In this document: positions 1 to 10,989 of the stretch, in pieces
Layout: every line of letters begins with the position of its first letter
How positions within the stretch are numbered: the first letter of the stretch is position 1
Assembly (NCBI GenBank): GCA_011033025.1
Contig: WFMF01000322.1
Location: 124,001-188,000 of the forward strand
DNA: 64,000 nt
Reading direction: 5' to 3'
Source of the DNA: Beroe forskalii
Lineage: Eukaryota; Ctenophora; Nuda; Beroida; Beroidae
The notes under the pieces: model-generated
What the model was told of the DNA's origin: nothing
The model's input: the letters and a program-made list of their open reading frames with translations, nothing else
Databases searched by the model: none
Translations under genes and position numbers: made by a program

Positions 1-2222
1 TTTGATTATAATCTCAACAAAATCCAAGATTTTCACTTTGAAATGAGCAATTTTTACCTTCTTTAACGCCCTTTCTTTTTTGTTTTTTATTTGTCTTTTT
101 TTATTATCAAGTAATCCCCTCATAGCTAATCTTAAGGCTCTATCATCTATACCAAGAACTTCTTCATCTGCATCAGATAGGTTTACATCCTCATCATTCT
201 GTTCATCAACTTCTTCATTAGTATTGCTTTCACTTTCATCTGAGTCTTGATTTTGTGGATCATCCAATTCTGAGCCACTTTCTGAACCAGAATGTTCAGA
301 TGCACTGTCTTCAGATTCATCAACTTCAGAGCCCATATCATCATCATCTTCCTTGTCATTCGAGGCAAGGGCAGACATAATGACATTAATGAAATCTTTT
401 TGTGGGTCTTCACAGATTAACTGGAAGCATTCACATGCAACATTTCGTAACATAAGTGACTCATATGACAATATACTTATAAGCATATCAATAAAAACCA
501 TCTTCCATTCACTAGATTCATTATTTCTACATTTCATGTAGCATTCATGAGCATCATTTAGAATCACTTTGGTGAGATCTTGTTCATCAAAGAATAGAAT
601 GCCACAATGCAAGAATAGAAGCTCAAAGGCCCAGTCTTCACTAGAACGAGACTCAATGGGCTTAGCTTCAATTTCATCTATAACTGACCAAAGGTTATTC
701 CACTCAGAACAACCTGTTATATCACATATCATAGGAAAATTATCATCAGTAAAAAGTGAAAGAGAACAGCTTAATAAGTGATATACCCAGTAACGACCAT
801 CATCTGCAACACCTTTTTGGGTGGAAATCTTTTTGTCTAAATTACTTGACAAAACCTTCAAGCATGATGAAAATTTTGTTTTGCAAAATGTCACAGCATC
901 TACAGACAGTGGTGGATTTGGGATTCTCACATGAGGAAACTCTTGGCATGGACCTTTGACTTCAAAATATGAATAGATAAATATAAATTTGGCTAGCTCA
1001 TAGACTTCCTTTAGATTTTTATTTCTCATAATCAGTATAGCCCAAGACAGACAATCATTCCTGAACTCAGTATAAACTTTGATTTTGTCAGTTTTAGAAG
1101 GTTCAATAAATGAATTTTGCAATAGAATGATATATTGGTCAATATCTTGTAGTGTGACACTACTAAAGATAGATTCCAAGACCTTGTATAAACATGAATT
1201 CCTGTTTGGGCACAATAGCAGGACTGATTCAGTGAAAGAGAACAGAACTTGACTTTCCTTTATTTGTGCAACTCGTTCAGTTAAGCATCCAGTAAGATAT
1301 TGAATACATTTTGGTGATGAGATGTATGGCTTTTCTAGGAACACTAAAACTGTCTTCAAAACAAAGTTTTGCAAGCTGCTTTCTTTGATTGAATTGATAA
1401 AATGTGACATAGTAAAGACAACAGTATTCTTATTTTCACCAGATTCAAGTAGAGGAAAGAAGTATTTACTTGCTTTCTTCCATTTGAAAAATTGTGATGA
1501 TATGCAGCTATCTAATATTGTGGTCAGTTGAGGCTTCATATAGACTTCAAAACAATTCCAATTTTCTCATAATTCTGAGGATGCTGAAGGTGAGAATAAT
1601 TCCAATGGCTCTTCAATATTCTGCTTACTAAGGAAACATCTCTCCTTTCAAAATAAGATATAAGTGCCAGGCGTTCTGGAGTGCAAGCTTTCCAGCCCTT
1701 TTTTAGTTCTTCATCAAATAACTTGACAATGGAGGACAATTTGCTGACCTCAATATCATCTAAAATGTCAATAAGAATCTGGAAAAGTGTATCTTTGACA
1801 GTCAGCTTTTCTTTCAAAACAATTGGGATAAAATCTTGAAGGACTTGACAACAAAATTCATGATCCTTCAAACGGCCAGATTTATGAAAAGCTGATATAC
1901 AAAATGAGAACCCTACATAAAGATCACGAGTTTCTTTGGTACTCAGTTGCCCAGTGGGAAGATTAGTCTCTTTACAGAAATCATAAACTTCCTTTGAGCA
2001 AATCAATGGAAATGAGTTTAAAACTTCACTCAGAGCAACTGCGAAGCCTAATCTTGCATTTTTTCTATTAGATGGCATTCCTTTTACAAGACGTTTCCAA
2101 GAATAAGGAAGTGAAGTTTCAGAAGATTCTAATTCTTGAATAAGTACTTTTACAGCTTCCATACATTTTTCTTCAGATTCAGCCAAGTCATAGAATGTGT
2201 TCATTATCACAGGATTTTCCAT
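1..2222 (-). CDS. MYBBP1A / Pol5-like nucleolar protein, partial at window edge, one frameshift
   Basis: Reading on the minus strand from the ATG at 2222, an open frame runs to a TGA at 1538-1536. A second frame, open from about 1565, continues without a stop or visible intron to base 1, giving about 740 codons in all. The N-terminal part has the MYBBP1A pattern of a conserved KRLVKGMPSNRKNARLGF-type segment, then helical HEAT-like sequence. Near the left edge lies the family's long acidic linker (Asp/Glu/Ser-rich, about 400-180) followed by a basic stretch and a KVKILDFVEIII segment. The family (yeast Pol5, animal MYBBP1A) works in the nucleolus in rRNA synthesis and transcriptional control. 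The family is usually 1000-1300 residues, so the C-terminal third lies outside the window. The -1 frameshift near 1540-1565 and the lack of introns, unlike the other genes here, leave open a retrocopy or a sequencing error. The GTG at 2228 is in frame, but ATG 2222 is preferred. Confidence 0.75.
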
Positions 2223-2515
2223 TTTCACTCAAAATAATTGTACTGTATTGCTTCAATTATAGAATTGTTGATATAACCATTGATTTTATTAATTCTTATT
2301 ACAATAATAGCAGGCCTGTTAGGCCAACAAATGCACAGCTCACTGAGATTGCTACACTTGGCACTGCTACACAGCACCTTGTTTCCAATTTTGACCAATG
2401 TGATTCAAATTAATTGAATATTTTTTACCACATCAAAAATTCTAATCAGATCAAAAGGTGCAGATCAATGTACTTAAAACAGCATTGAAAAATAATGATT
2501 TTATTATCTGGCAAC
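2223..2515. other. Upstream flank of the MYBBP1A-like gene
   Basis: About 290 bp of AT-rich sequence with no coding signal; it would hold the promoter of the minus-strand gene. At about 2307-2327 it contains TAGCAGGCCTGTTAGGCC, a near match in reverse orientation to the hairpin that ends the Helitron-like copies at 14.3, 45.2 and 46.0 kb. Confidence 0.4.
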
Positions 2516-3340
2516 ACAATTCATTCTATGAAAATTAGCTCATAAACTATAAAAATTAGCTCATAAACTTCATCCTTTGTTTCCACACCTTATACTCTTA
2601 TCACCCTGCGCACGTGGGGTGGACACCTTTGCTAGTACTTTGTGCGCAGGTAGCGACGAGTCGCCAATTAGAACAACGTTCCTGTTCGAAAAACGACGAA
2701 AGAGTCAAAATTTCTCTTAAAACTTGCATGGAATCAATAGAGGAAAGTCTCAGCTATCCAGAGATATAAGGATCATCTGGGAACTCCAATCACAACCTTC
2801 GCAATGTCCCATGATGTACAAATGTTGAAAAACGTCGAGTTCCAATTGCGCGTGAACATTGATTGATTGACGAGCTTGTGAGGCCTAATTCAAAAAAAGA
2901 AGATGGACTTTCAGTGTAGAATAGATTTATCTAGGCATTACAAAAAACCCCATGTCGATAGCTCAAAAAATGTAGGAGCCTTAGGGATTGCCAGTCAATT
3001 GTTGGAAAAAAGCACACAGTTGTGCTATTTCGTGGGGTGGACAAGCGTGGGGTGGACAACGCGCGCGCGCGATTTAAAACGCCAGACTCTTGTTTGCCAA
3101 AATAGCGAGAGACCCTTGTCCACCCCACCGTCGTTAACAGTGATACCATTTCAGATTTCCTGCAACTGTGGTAACCGGCAGTGATTCGATAAGGAGCGAC
3201 AAACTTATTCTCGTTTCAATAGTAGTACTGGTGACATTGACAATGAGTATAAAATCGAAGTAGATGCTTTTTGTCAATTTCATTTTTAAGTTATGTTATC
3301 AATAACTACTAACAAGTTATCATATAATATGCACATATAC
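2516..3340 (+). repeat. Left arm (outer part) of a large inverted repeat
   Basis: This segment is the reverse complement of about 11446-12351, nearly base for base. Shared landmarks include the TGTTTCCACACC stretch, repeated GGGGTGGACA motifs, a CG-alternating run near 3060-3072 and the ATCATATAATATG end. The arm is interrupted at 3340 by the element at 3341-5930 and resumes at 5931. Small open frames inside both arms are mirror images of one another and show no protein-family pattern, so I do not call genes. Confidence 0.9.
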
Positions 3341-3659
3341 GGGGGGGATGAAGCCCAAAAAAAACCAAAAAAAACCAAAAAAAACCTAGCCCAAGAATCG
3401 GAAAAGTAGGGTGGGCCTTGGTTTTTTTTGGTATTTTTTGGTATTTTTGGTTTTTTTGGTATTTTTGGTTTTTTGGGTTAGGTTTTTTTTCAAAAATTTT
3501 GACTTTTTCATGCCAATATGGATTTTTGATGTTATTAATGTGTTGTTATTGATATTACTATAGTCTCAAACAATATTCGTTAGTTTTATCGATGTTTTGG
3601 GTGATTTGTGGTGTTTTATATGACATAATCAGTACATTAAGGCATTGTTTTGGTGAACT

Positions 3660-4180
3660 ATCAGCAAAGCACTGCTCAAGAGTTGCCGAGGTCAGCCAGC
3701 ATGATCAGCAGGGGTTAATAGTGGTCAGACTTGAATCACCAGGCCAGGAGGCCACTCAGTGCTGAAATAAGGACATAGGGGCCCTGCAAACTGCCAAGTG
3801 CTAGTGAACCAGGGGGTTTCTTAGAGCTCACTGGTTTGCTCATGGCTGATAAAGATCAGACTAGTGTCATCTGAGATCAACAAGGTGTTTTGCACTAAGT
3901 CACCATTTCAAAGGATAGCCAAGGGTCGCCAGGGAGTCACTCATGATTGTCAAATATCAAGGTAATGGTCAGAAGGAGCCAGGAGTTAGACAAGGTTAAG
4001 CAAAGGGTCGCCATGCTACTATGGGATCAAAAGGCTTTTGAGGGAAGAAGTTGAGTGAGGACAATCAAGACATCAGATAATCACTCATTCAGTTGTTATT
4101 AAGGGACAGCCAAGGGTCAGCAGGAAGTCGCCAATGGTCATAAAGGGACCACTATTGCAGGCAAGAAGGTCACTCAGGTT
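3660..4180. repeat. Degenerate short repeats inside the 3341-5930 element
   Basis: Variants of AAGGGTCGCCAGGGAGTCAC and GGTCAGCA recur at irregular spacing through this stretch, on one strand. They look like a decayed minisatellite. No coding frame follows them. Confidence 0.5.
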
Positions 4181-4388
4181 TTAACTTCTTGCTAGGGGTA
4201 AGTGAAATGTCAAATATGAATCAGGAAAAGGTCAGTCAAATTTTCTTTGGGGTTGGTAAGGGTTTGCCAAGTGTAGTTTCGCCCTTGATTCACCTACCCT
4301 CCAAAGCAAAAAGAAATATTTCCTGTGTGCTGGCGGTATATAATATGCAACTTATGTCCATGCTGGAGTGGAGAGAACCTACATGTCT

Positions 4389-4485
4389 TTAATGAGCCAT
4401 GCAGCTAGGACATCCACCACATTCAGCCAGGCAAGACTCTTGCCTGGCTGAATGTGGTGGATGTCCTAGCTGCAAGGCTCATTAA
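4389..4485. repeat. Near-perfect palindrome (arms about 45 bp, spacer 7 bp)
   Basis: The left arm reads from TTAATGAGCC to CAGCCAGGCA and the right arm from TGCCTGGCTG to GGCTCATTAA, with spacer AGACTCT and only one or two mismatches or small gaps. It sits at the left edge of the tandemly duplicated unit of the host element. Confidence 0.85.
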
Positions 4486-4502
4486 ACAAGGAACTGAAAA
4501 CC

Positions 4503-5930
4503 GTAGCGCTCCATACAGGGCTAGCGCTGCACCTTCTGGTAATAATGTTGCGATGTATATGCCTTTAGTTGTAATATCCTCAAAATTAAGGGCCAGAAAA
4601 GGTTCCGTAAAGTATCCTCAGGGGTTAGGGTCACTCAGTCAGGTAGTGTTAGGATATGATTGGCCTTGGTTAAGCAGGGAGGAATGTTAGGCCCAAAAAA
4701 AGGTCTTCCAGGACTCAACATAGCAGGAGCAATAAAGCTGAGGATCAGCCTAAGTATGTACGTAAAATACAATTGACAAAAAGCTCAGATAAGCTCGTAA
4801 CTCTATAATAAGGACCATGTTCAAACAGCTTTTGATAAACATTTAGGTCCTAGAACAGTAATATGACCCCTTAGGATAAGCTCGTTGAACCTGACCTGGA
4901 AAAATTACCCACCAGACTCCAGTGGAAGGAGTTAAGGACCAATTTCAGAACGATTAGATGAGTGAAAATATTCAATTATATTCAGTAACTTACACAATTA
5001 TAGGTCGTTTAGGCTACATACCAAGCTCCTGTGGATCTACAGTCATATGGTAGACATCATAAAACAATCGAATTTTAATCTAAAAATCGTTTGGAAAGGT
5101 GCTAGAAATTAATAAAATGTAACCCAAAAAAAACCAAAAAAAACCTAAAAAAACCAAAAAAAACCTAGCCCAAGAATCGGAAAAGTAGGGTGGGGCTTGG
5201 TTTTTTTTGGGCTTCATCCCCCCCATACAGGGCTAGCGCTGCACCTTCTGGTAATAATGTTGCGATGTATATGCCTTTAGTTGTAATATCCTCAAAATTA
5301 AGGGCCAGAAAAGGTTCTGTAAAGTATCCCCAGGGGTTAGGGTCACTCAGTCAGGTAGTGTTAGGATATGATTGGCCTTGGTTCAGCAGGGAGGAATGTT
5401 AGGCCCAAAAAAAGGTCTTCCAGGAATCAATAAAGCAGGAGCAATAAAGCTGAGGATCAGCCTAAGTATGTACGTAAAATACTATTGACAAAAAGCTCAG
5501 ATAAACTCATAACTCTATAATAAGGACCATGTTCAAACAGCTTTTGATAAACAGTTAGGTCCTAGAACAGTAATATGACCCCTTAGGATAAGCTCGTTGA
5601 ACCTGACCTGGAAAAAAGTACCCACCAGACTCCAGTGTAAGGAGTTAATAAGGACCAATTTCAGAACGATTAGATGAGTGAAAATATTCAATTATATTCA
5701 GTAACTTACACAATTATAGGTCGTTTAGGCTACATACCAAGCTCCTGTGGATCTACAGTCATATGGTAGACATCATAAAACAATCGAATTTTAACCTAAA
5801 AATCGTTTGGAAAGGTGCTAGAAATTAATAAAATGTAACCCAAAAAAAACCTAAAAAAACCAAAAAAAACCTAGCCCAAGAATCGGAAAAGTAGGGTGGG
5901 GCTTGGTTTTTTTTGGGCTTCATCCCCCCC
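4503..5930 (+). repeat. Tandem duplication, two 0.7-kb units (about 4503-5223 and 5224-5930)
   Basis: Both units start with CCATACAGGGCTAGCGC and share nearly all bases through the A-run/T-run module. They differ by scattered substitutions (for example GTTAAGCAGG against GTTCAGCAGG) and small indels. A short open frame appears in both units but has no recognisable protein. Confidence 0.85.
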
Positions 5931-6430
5931 ATATACAGCACACGTCATCACTGGATGGTGATGCAGTGTACCTACTTAAATTTAGAATGTAATGTACACC
6001 CTTTAGTACATTAAACAGTGTGGCGGTACTTCAGTACAACATTCATGTTTTTCACAAAACTCAATAGCAGGGTGTTAATCTCGTGATTGTACACAACTAA
6101 TTATGCGATGTAATTATTAAAAGTAACATTTTCAGGCAGGGGTGCCGATGAGCCAATGGGACTTCAACAGCAACGCGGTGATGAAGGTACATTCAAGGCA
6201 TTTCACATGAATAAGATTACGTACAGAGCAGGCTATAGGTACAAAACACTCTATATAAGGTGAGCAAATGTATATCTATATACAAGCATGCTGATCACAT
6301 GGTTTTGTCCCGCATATCATAGGTTATATATACATCCATAGCAACCACACGAGTTCCCATAGCAACCGACCTAAAAATTGAAGATTTTTGGTATTTTTTA
6401 CATTTAGATCTAGGCCACATTTTCTGTTTT
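5931..6430 (+). repeat. Left arm (inner part) of the large inverted repeat
   Basis: This is the reverse complement of about 10990-11450, resuming exactly where the 3341-5930 element interrupted the arm. Landmarks are ACACGTCATCACTGGATGG, GGTGCCGATGAGCC and the TATATACATCCATAGC stretch. Confidence 0.88.
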
Positions 6431-7330
6431 GATTACTCATCATACAGGATAGATATTTCGATTTTGTGAAAAGTTTTAGTAATCATGACCATTCAATGCT
6501 GAATTTCGAGATTTTCAGGTTGCTATTCACTTTCTTAGCAACCACACGAGTTTCCATAGCAACCGGATTTAAAGTTCAAGGAATTTCACTTAAATTTTAA
6601 GTCCCAAATTCCACCCAAGAAGACTACATCGAACATGCATTGAACCGTTTTTTTTATTTCGAAGGTTTTACTTCTATTCCAACAGCTGTAACAGCCAATG
6701 ACAGGAATCGAAGGATTCAACTAATCAAGCCAGTGACGGTTAAGGAAGTGTAATCCATACTTTCGTCGCCCGAGACTTCACTGCAATGGGCAGCTCCTCA
6801 TTTAACCCTCCCGCACAGTTTCCTGTACGCTCGGCTGAGTGAACCGTGTGGCTGCTTAGGTGAGAGTTCTCACCCTTAGCACGGTAGACAAGGCCGGGAA
6901 TCGAACCACCAACCTCGCGATTGAAAGTCAGACGCCCTAACCACTGCGCTACCTGAGCTTGATTAACTGTATTTGAACATTTTGTATTGTCTACTACCCT
7001 TTCTATCAACAATAGCATTGAAATGAATGGCAATTAGCGAGTTTTATTTCTTAAAGAAACCCAGATTTTTCCATTTTGAGTTCGGTTGCTATGGAAACTT
7101 ACTGTGGTTGCTATGAAAGTCATAGCAACCTGAAAATCTCGATATTCAGCGTTGACTGGTCATGATTACTGAAACTTTTCACAAAATCGAAATATCCTGT
7201 ATGATGAGTTATCAAAACAGAAAATGTGGCTTAGATCTAAATGTCAAGAATGCCAAAAATCTTCAATTTTAGGTCGGTTGCTATGGGAACCCCTGTGGTT
7301 GCTATGGATGTCATAGCAACCTAGAAATCT
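6330..7330. repeat. Inner inverted repeat (about 6330-6560 against 7080-7330)
   Basis: Both sides contain GGTTGCTATGG or its complement, an AAAATCGAAATAT block and a TAGATCTAAATG block in mirror order. A third copy lies at about 10880-11060 in the same orientation as 7080-7330. Copies differ by 10-20 percent, so the inverted pair is older than the 2.5/12.3-kb arms. Confidence 0.75.
6735..6965 (-). mobile_element. tRNA-derived SINE
   Basis: Read on the minus strand from about 6962, the sequence has a tRNA-like head. A box A-like TAGCGCAGTGGTTAG is followed about 35 bp later by a perfect box B, GGTTCGATTCC. The anticodon-stem bases do not pair, so it is not a working tRNA gene. A non-tRNA body of about 150 bp follows (CTCACCTAAGCAGCC, GAGCTGCCCATTGCAGTG, GGGCGACGAAAGTATGG) and ends near 6735. 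This head-plus-body layout is that of a tRNA-related SINE. I cannot place it in a named SINE superfamily from memory. Confidence 0.65.
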
Positions 7331-7479
7331 CAGAATTCGCCATTCTTTGGTTATATTTAAAGAAGATTTTTACAGAATCGAAATATCGACTGTATTTTTC
7401 GAATGATCAAAAAAGTAAAAGGGGTCAAGACTTTTGGCGCACCCTGTGATATATATCACATAATACATGTCGTCACCTT

Positions 7480-7865
7480 CAAATCAAAAGGTGATAACTC
7501 GAGTTATCACCTTTTCAAAAAAACCTTACCAAGTGATTCAGAATCTCATTGCGCACCCGTGAGTGAAATTTTGAAGTGATTTGAGCAAAATCAGCAACAA
7601 AATTTTTTTAGAAAGTTTTGCCAAAAAGTTATAACCCGAGTTATTACCTCCTAAAAATAATTTGAAATAATAAAATAAATTTTATAGGGCTATAACTCAA
7701 CATATCACCTTTTAGTAACGAATAAAACAGTCCAAAATTCCGAAAAAAGGTTATAACTCCAGTTATAACCCTATTTTTGAAAGATTGTTTGCTTTTTCTA
7801 TTAATTTTCAGGTTATAACTTGAGTTATAACCCAGTTTGAAAGTAATTTTTCACATATTTAGGGT
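7480..7865. repeat. Cluster of palindromic GTTATAAC / GTGATAAC motifs
   Basis: At least five copies of a palindrome of the form GGTTATAACTCGAGTTATAACC, or its GTGATAAC variant, occur at about 7489, 7628, 7680, 7748 and 7811, each 20-24 bp. More degenerate copies appear at about 9095-9245. Between them the sequence is AT-rich and non-coding. Confidence 0.7.
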
Positions 7866-10280
7866 TCTCAATTTGAGAAATAAGAAATTGTAAGAATGTT
7901 TTAAGTACTATAATGTGCCTCTGTTGTATCAAAGATTCGTCTAGGAAATCTAAAAATACCTATTATAGTAATTTCAGAGTAGGTACTAACAGTATATGGA
8001 AGTTTTTGACGTGCTTTCGTGAGCATTGGTCAGCAATAATATAGAGAAGTATCGAGGTGAAACATTTCTTTTCAGTGCCAACAGTTCATTTTTGACAACT
8101 TGGAGTATGACATAGTTATGCATTTTCCAAATTATTTCCATTATTATGTCACCCATTTGTTTTAAAATTGAGTACCTGTAAACAATGCTGTAGTGATTGA
8201 TGATTAGGGTACTATTGCTCTATTACTAAAATATTTTTTGCCTTATTTGGAATCTGCAAGTTAGAAATTACTAATAGGAAATTCAAGGAGCCACGATTTC
8301 ATTTCTACGATGAATGGATGATTTGCTGATTTGGAGGATTTTTTTCTGATTTAATCAATTGGAATGACATATAGGTTGTAATAATAAGATGACCACAGTG
8401 GTATTAACCATGATCAGAACCACATATCTGACCGAAAACACACGATTTTATCCCTATGGTTGTCAGTTTGTTAAATAAAATAAAATGTTAATTTCTGGCC
8501 ATTCTTCACAAAAACAAAGTAACAAGTAAAACTTGATAGATGTAAAGTGGTATTTTGTGACTGATAAAAGGAATGTGTAAATCCTCAATAAAGCACGGAG
8601 TTTGCTCAAGACGTCATGATGATATTGTTAATTTAGATGGTGTTTAGTGTTTCTACTTCCATACTTTCTGAATAGTTTGAAATATGTAATTTCAAGCAGA
8701 CATGACATGTCAAAGCTTTATGCTAGTATGGTACATAGTACTACCGAAAAGTAGTTTGATGAACTCACACAAATAGCTAAATAGCAGCCACAATTTGAGT
8801 TGAAACTTAATACTTTAATAAGGATTTTAGGGTACAAAATAATTGTGAACAGTATCATGAAAGGGGCTAAATGAAAATTAATAGGCTTTCTTTTCTTAAA
8901 ATCACTACAAAGGCGCTAAAAATCGTGAAATTTCGTAATGATGTCATTAAATTTCATGAAACTTTATAATTTTAGTGTTTTTGAAAATAAAATAAGAACC
9001 GAAGAAAATAACAAAAGGATGTCGTCTTCAAATATCAGTTTTTAAATAATTCAAGAACATTTTGATATCTTGAAATTATGGAATTTAAGGCAATAAGGTG
9101 ATAACTCAATATAATATGTGATAATACTACTGCTGTCTTTAGTAGGAGAAAAAGTAATTCAAAAGGTTATAATTAGAGATATCACCTCTTCAAATCATTT
9201 TTTAAAATTAAAGTTTCGACCAAAGGTGATAACTGTCAACTTTTCAATTAATTAATTAATTGTAATTAATTGGGTGGACATCGGGAGGAGTGAAAACATT
9301 ATCTGATCATACTACATTATTACATACTATTCAAAAAACCATAAGTTGAGAACATTTGACCATTAGTTTTGAAGAAAATTAGTTTTTTTCGATTATCTCA
9401 AAACTATACTTTTTCAAATTTAAGAAAGTGTGTCAGTACTTCAGAACAACATTCACGCTGTACACAAACCACAACATTATATTGCATTTTGATCTCACAT
9501 TGATTTCGAACACTTTTGTTCATTTCGTACCCTTAAATTTTCTTTAAGAGTTAAAGTTGGTCCGTCTTAATCCGTTGATTTGCACCTTTCAGAAGTAGTA
9601 ATTATTTATTTAATTAATAAACGGACAGCATTAGTTTGTTTATTGCCATTTTCGCTTTTAATTCGTAGAACTTCCAGCCATTCTTTGTAAAATGTTAATG
9701 GTTGTATCAAGTCCATGCCAATTTAGTCATTTTGATATATATCGTTATCAAAATATGCATTTCATGAAGTGTTGATTCTGGGCATGTGATAGATGTAATA
9801 ATCTGCCGTTAAATTTCGCACGTCAGTCACATATTGATTTTATATACCTATCTAACTACAATCTACAGGACAGATCAAGTGCTTTTTAATAATACCGAGT
9901 TGACGGGATGAAAGGGTAACATTTAAAAAGCACGATTAACTCAGGAAAATTTAACTCAATTTGAATATCTGCGTTAAAATCTGCGAGTGCAACTTATCAA
10001 AAATGTGCCGAATTTCATTGATAAAATTGGTAGCATTTTGGATAGAAATGGCACAAATGGGGGTCAGTAGGGGTTCACCGTGGGGTCAGTGGAGGTTCAC
10101 CAGGGGTCAGTAGGGGGTCGATATTGGTTCATTTCAAGATAGATTTTGAAGTTGAAATCGACAAAAATTGGGTTCAGGAGGTTTGTACGATCAAATTGTG
10201 ATGTTATCCATGTATACAATCACGAGGAAAATAACATATTATTGTGATTTGTATGCAGCGTGAATGTTGTATTGAAGTAC
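7866..10280. other. AT-rich non-coding core of the inverted-repeat region
   Basis: No convincing coding frame or exon. It contains degenerate GTGATAACTC motifs (9095-9245), an (ATTA)n run near 9245-9270, and a short GGGGTCAGTAGGGGTTCACC repeat at about 10058-10120. Nothing else was recognised. Confidence 0.5.
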
Positions 10281-10284
10281 CGAA

Positions 10285-10418
10285 AGAGATATTTCAAAAT
10301 TTTTAGTTCTTTCTGAGTAGACTCAATTAGAAGCAGTTTTCAAATTACTCAAGCTTCATTAAACTGCTTATAATTGAGTCAATTCAGAAAGAATTAAAAT
10401 TTTTGAAATATCAGTTAT
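10285..10418. repeat. Foldback / MITE-like inverted repeat
   Basis: The arm GATATTTCAAAATTTTTAG...CAGTTT (about 10288-10341) pairs with AAACTGCTTA...GAAATATC (about 10366-10414), separated by about 25 bp. Most bases pair. There is no coding content. It looks like a small non-autonomous foldback. Confidence 0.7.
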
Positions 10419-10684
10419 AATGAGACTCAGAAACAGCGCACTGCTACTACTTGCATCGAAACATGTACTGTAAAATGTCCTGTACAAATTCCATTCTTTC
10501 ATTACATCACCATCCATTTTTGACGTACACACTACACACCACTGCCTCTAATGTATCACCTGATAATATCATGCGACCGGCAATGTGTAGCGTGTATATA
10601 ATTGTAAATGCAGACATTCTGCCATCTCCTACCAGTTTACCCTTATGAAATTGGTCTATATATTTGTATAGTATATAATGTGAT

Positions 10685-10880
10685 CTATATTTTATACCTA
10701 CGATATGCGGGACAAAACCATGTGATCAGCATGCTTGTATATAGATATTAGATATACATTTGCTCACCTTAATATAGAGTGTATTGTATAGCCTGCTCTG
10801 TACGTAATCTTATTCATGTGAAATGCCTTGAATGTACCTTCATCACCGCGTTGCTGGTGAAGTCCCATTGGCTCATCGGT
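10685..10880 (+). repeat. Direct repeat of 11065-11265
   Basis: The block from GATATGCGGGACAAAACC through CCCATTGGCTCATCGG is present twice in the same orientation, about 380 bp apart. The second copy lies inside the right arm of the large inverted repeat, so this one is a partial duplication of arm sequence next to it. Confidence 0.8.
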
Positions 10881-10989
10881 ACCGAAATTCAGCGTTGAAT
10901 GGTCATGATAACCTACTGAAACTTTTCACAAAATCGAAATATCTATGCTGTATGATGAGTAATCAAAACAGAAAATGTGGCCTAGATCT

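Larger units (their letters stand above)
3341..5930. mobile_element. 2590-bp insertion with G-run terminal inverted repeats and a target-site duplication
   Basis: The left end is GGGGGGGATGAAGCCC and the right end GGGCTTCATCCCCCCC, perfect inverted termini. ATATAC lies on both sides (3335-3340 and 5931-5936). The other arm of the surrounding inverted repeat has the same sequence with a single ATATAC and no insertion (around 11445-11455), so this is a true insertion with a 6-bp duplication. Inside are three modules that pair AAAAAAAACC with GGTTTTTTTT around a shared AAGAATCGGAAAAGTAGGG core (about 3351-3475, 5125-5223, 5838-5930), a 0.7-kb tandem duplication and a 45-bp-arm palindrome. There is no transposase-like frame, so the element is non-autonomous. 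The superfamily is not assigned. Confidence 0.85.

Noticed and set aside
1536-1570. Programmed ribosomal frameshift in the MYBBP1A-like gene
   Set aside because: No heptameric slippery site is evident and the family is not known to use frameshifting; a missing base in a run is simpler.
2903-3184. Protein frames in the arms of the large inverted repeat (also 11602-11878)
   Set aside because: Mirror-image frames in repeat arms, low complexity around CG-alternating sequence, no family pattern.
6880-6965. Functional tRNA gene on the minus strand
   Set aside because: Box B is good, but the anticodon and T stems do not pair properly and a SINE body follows.
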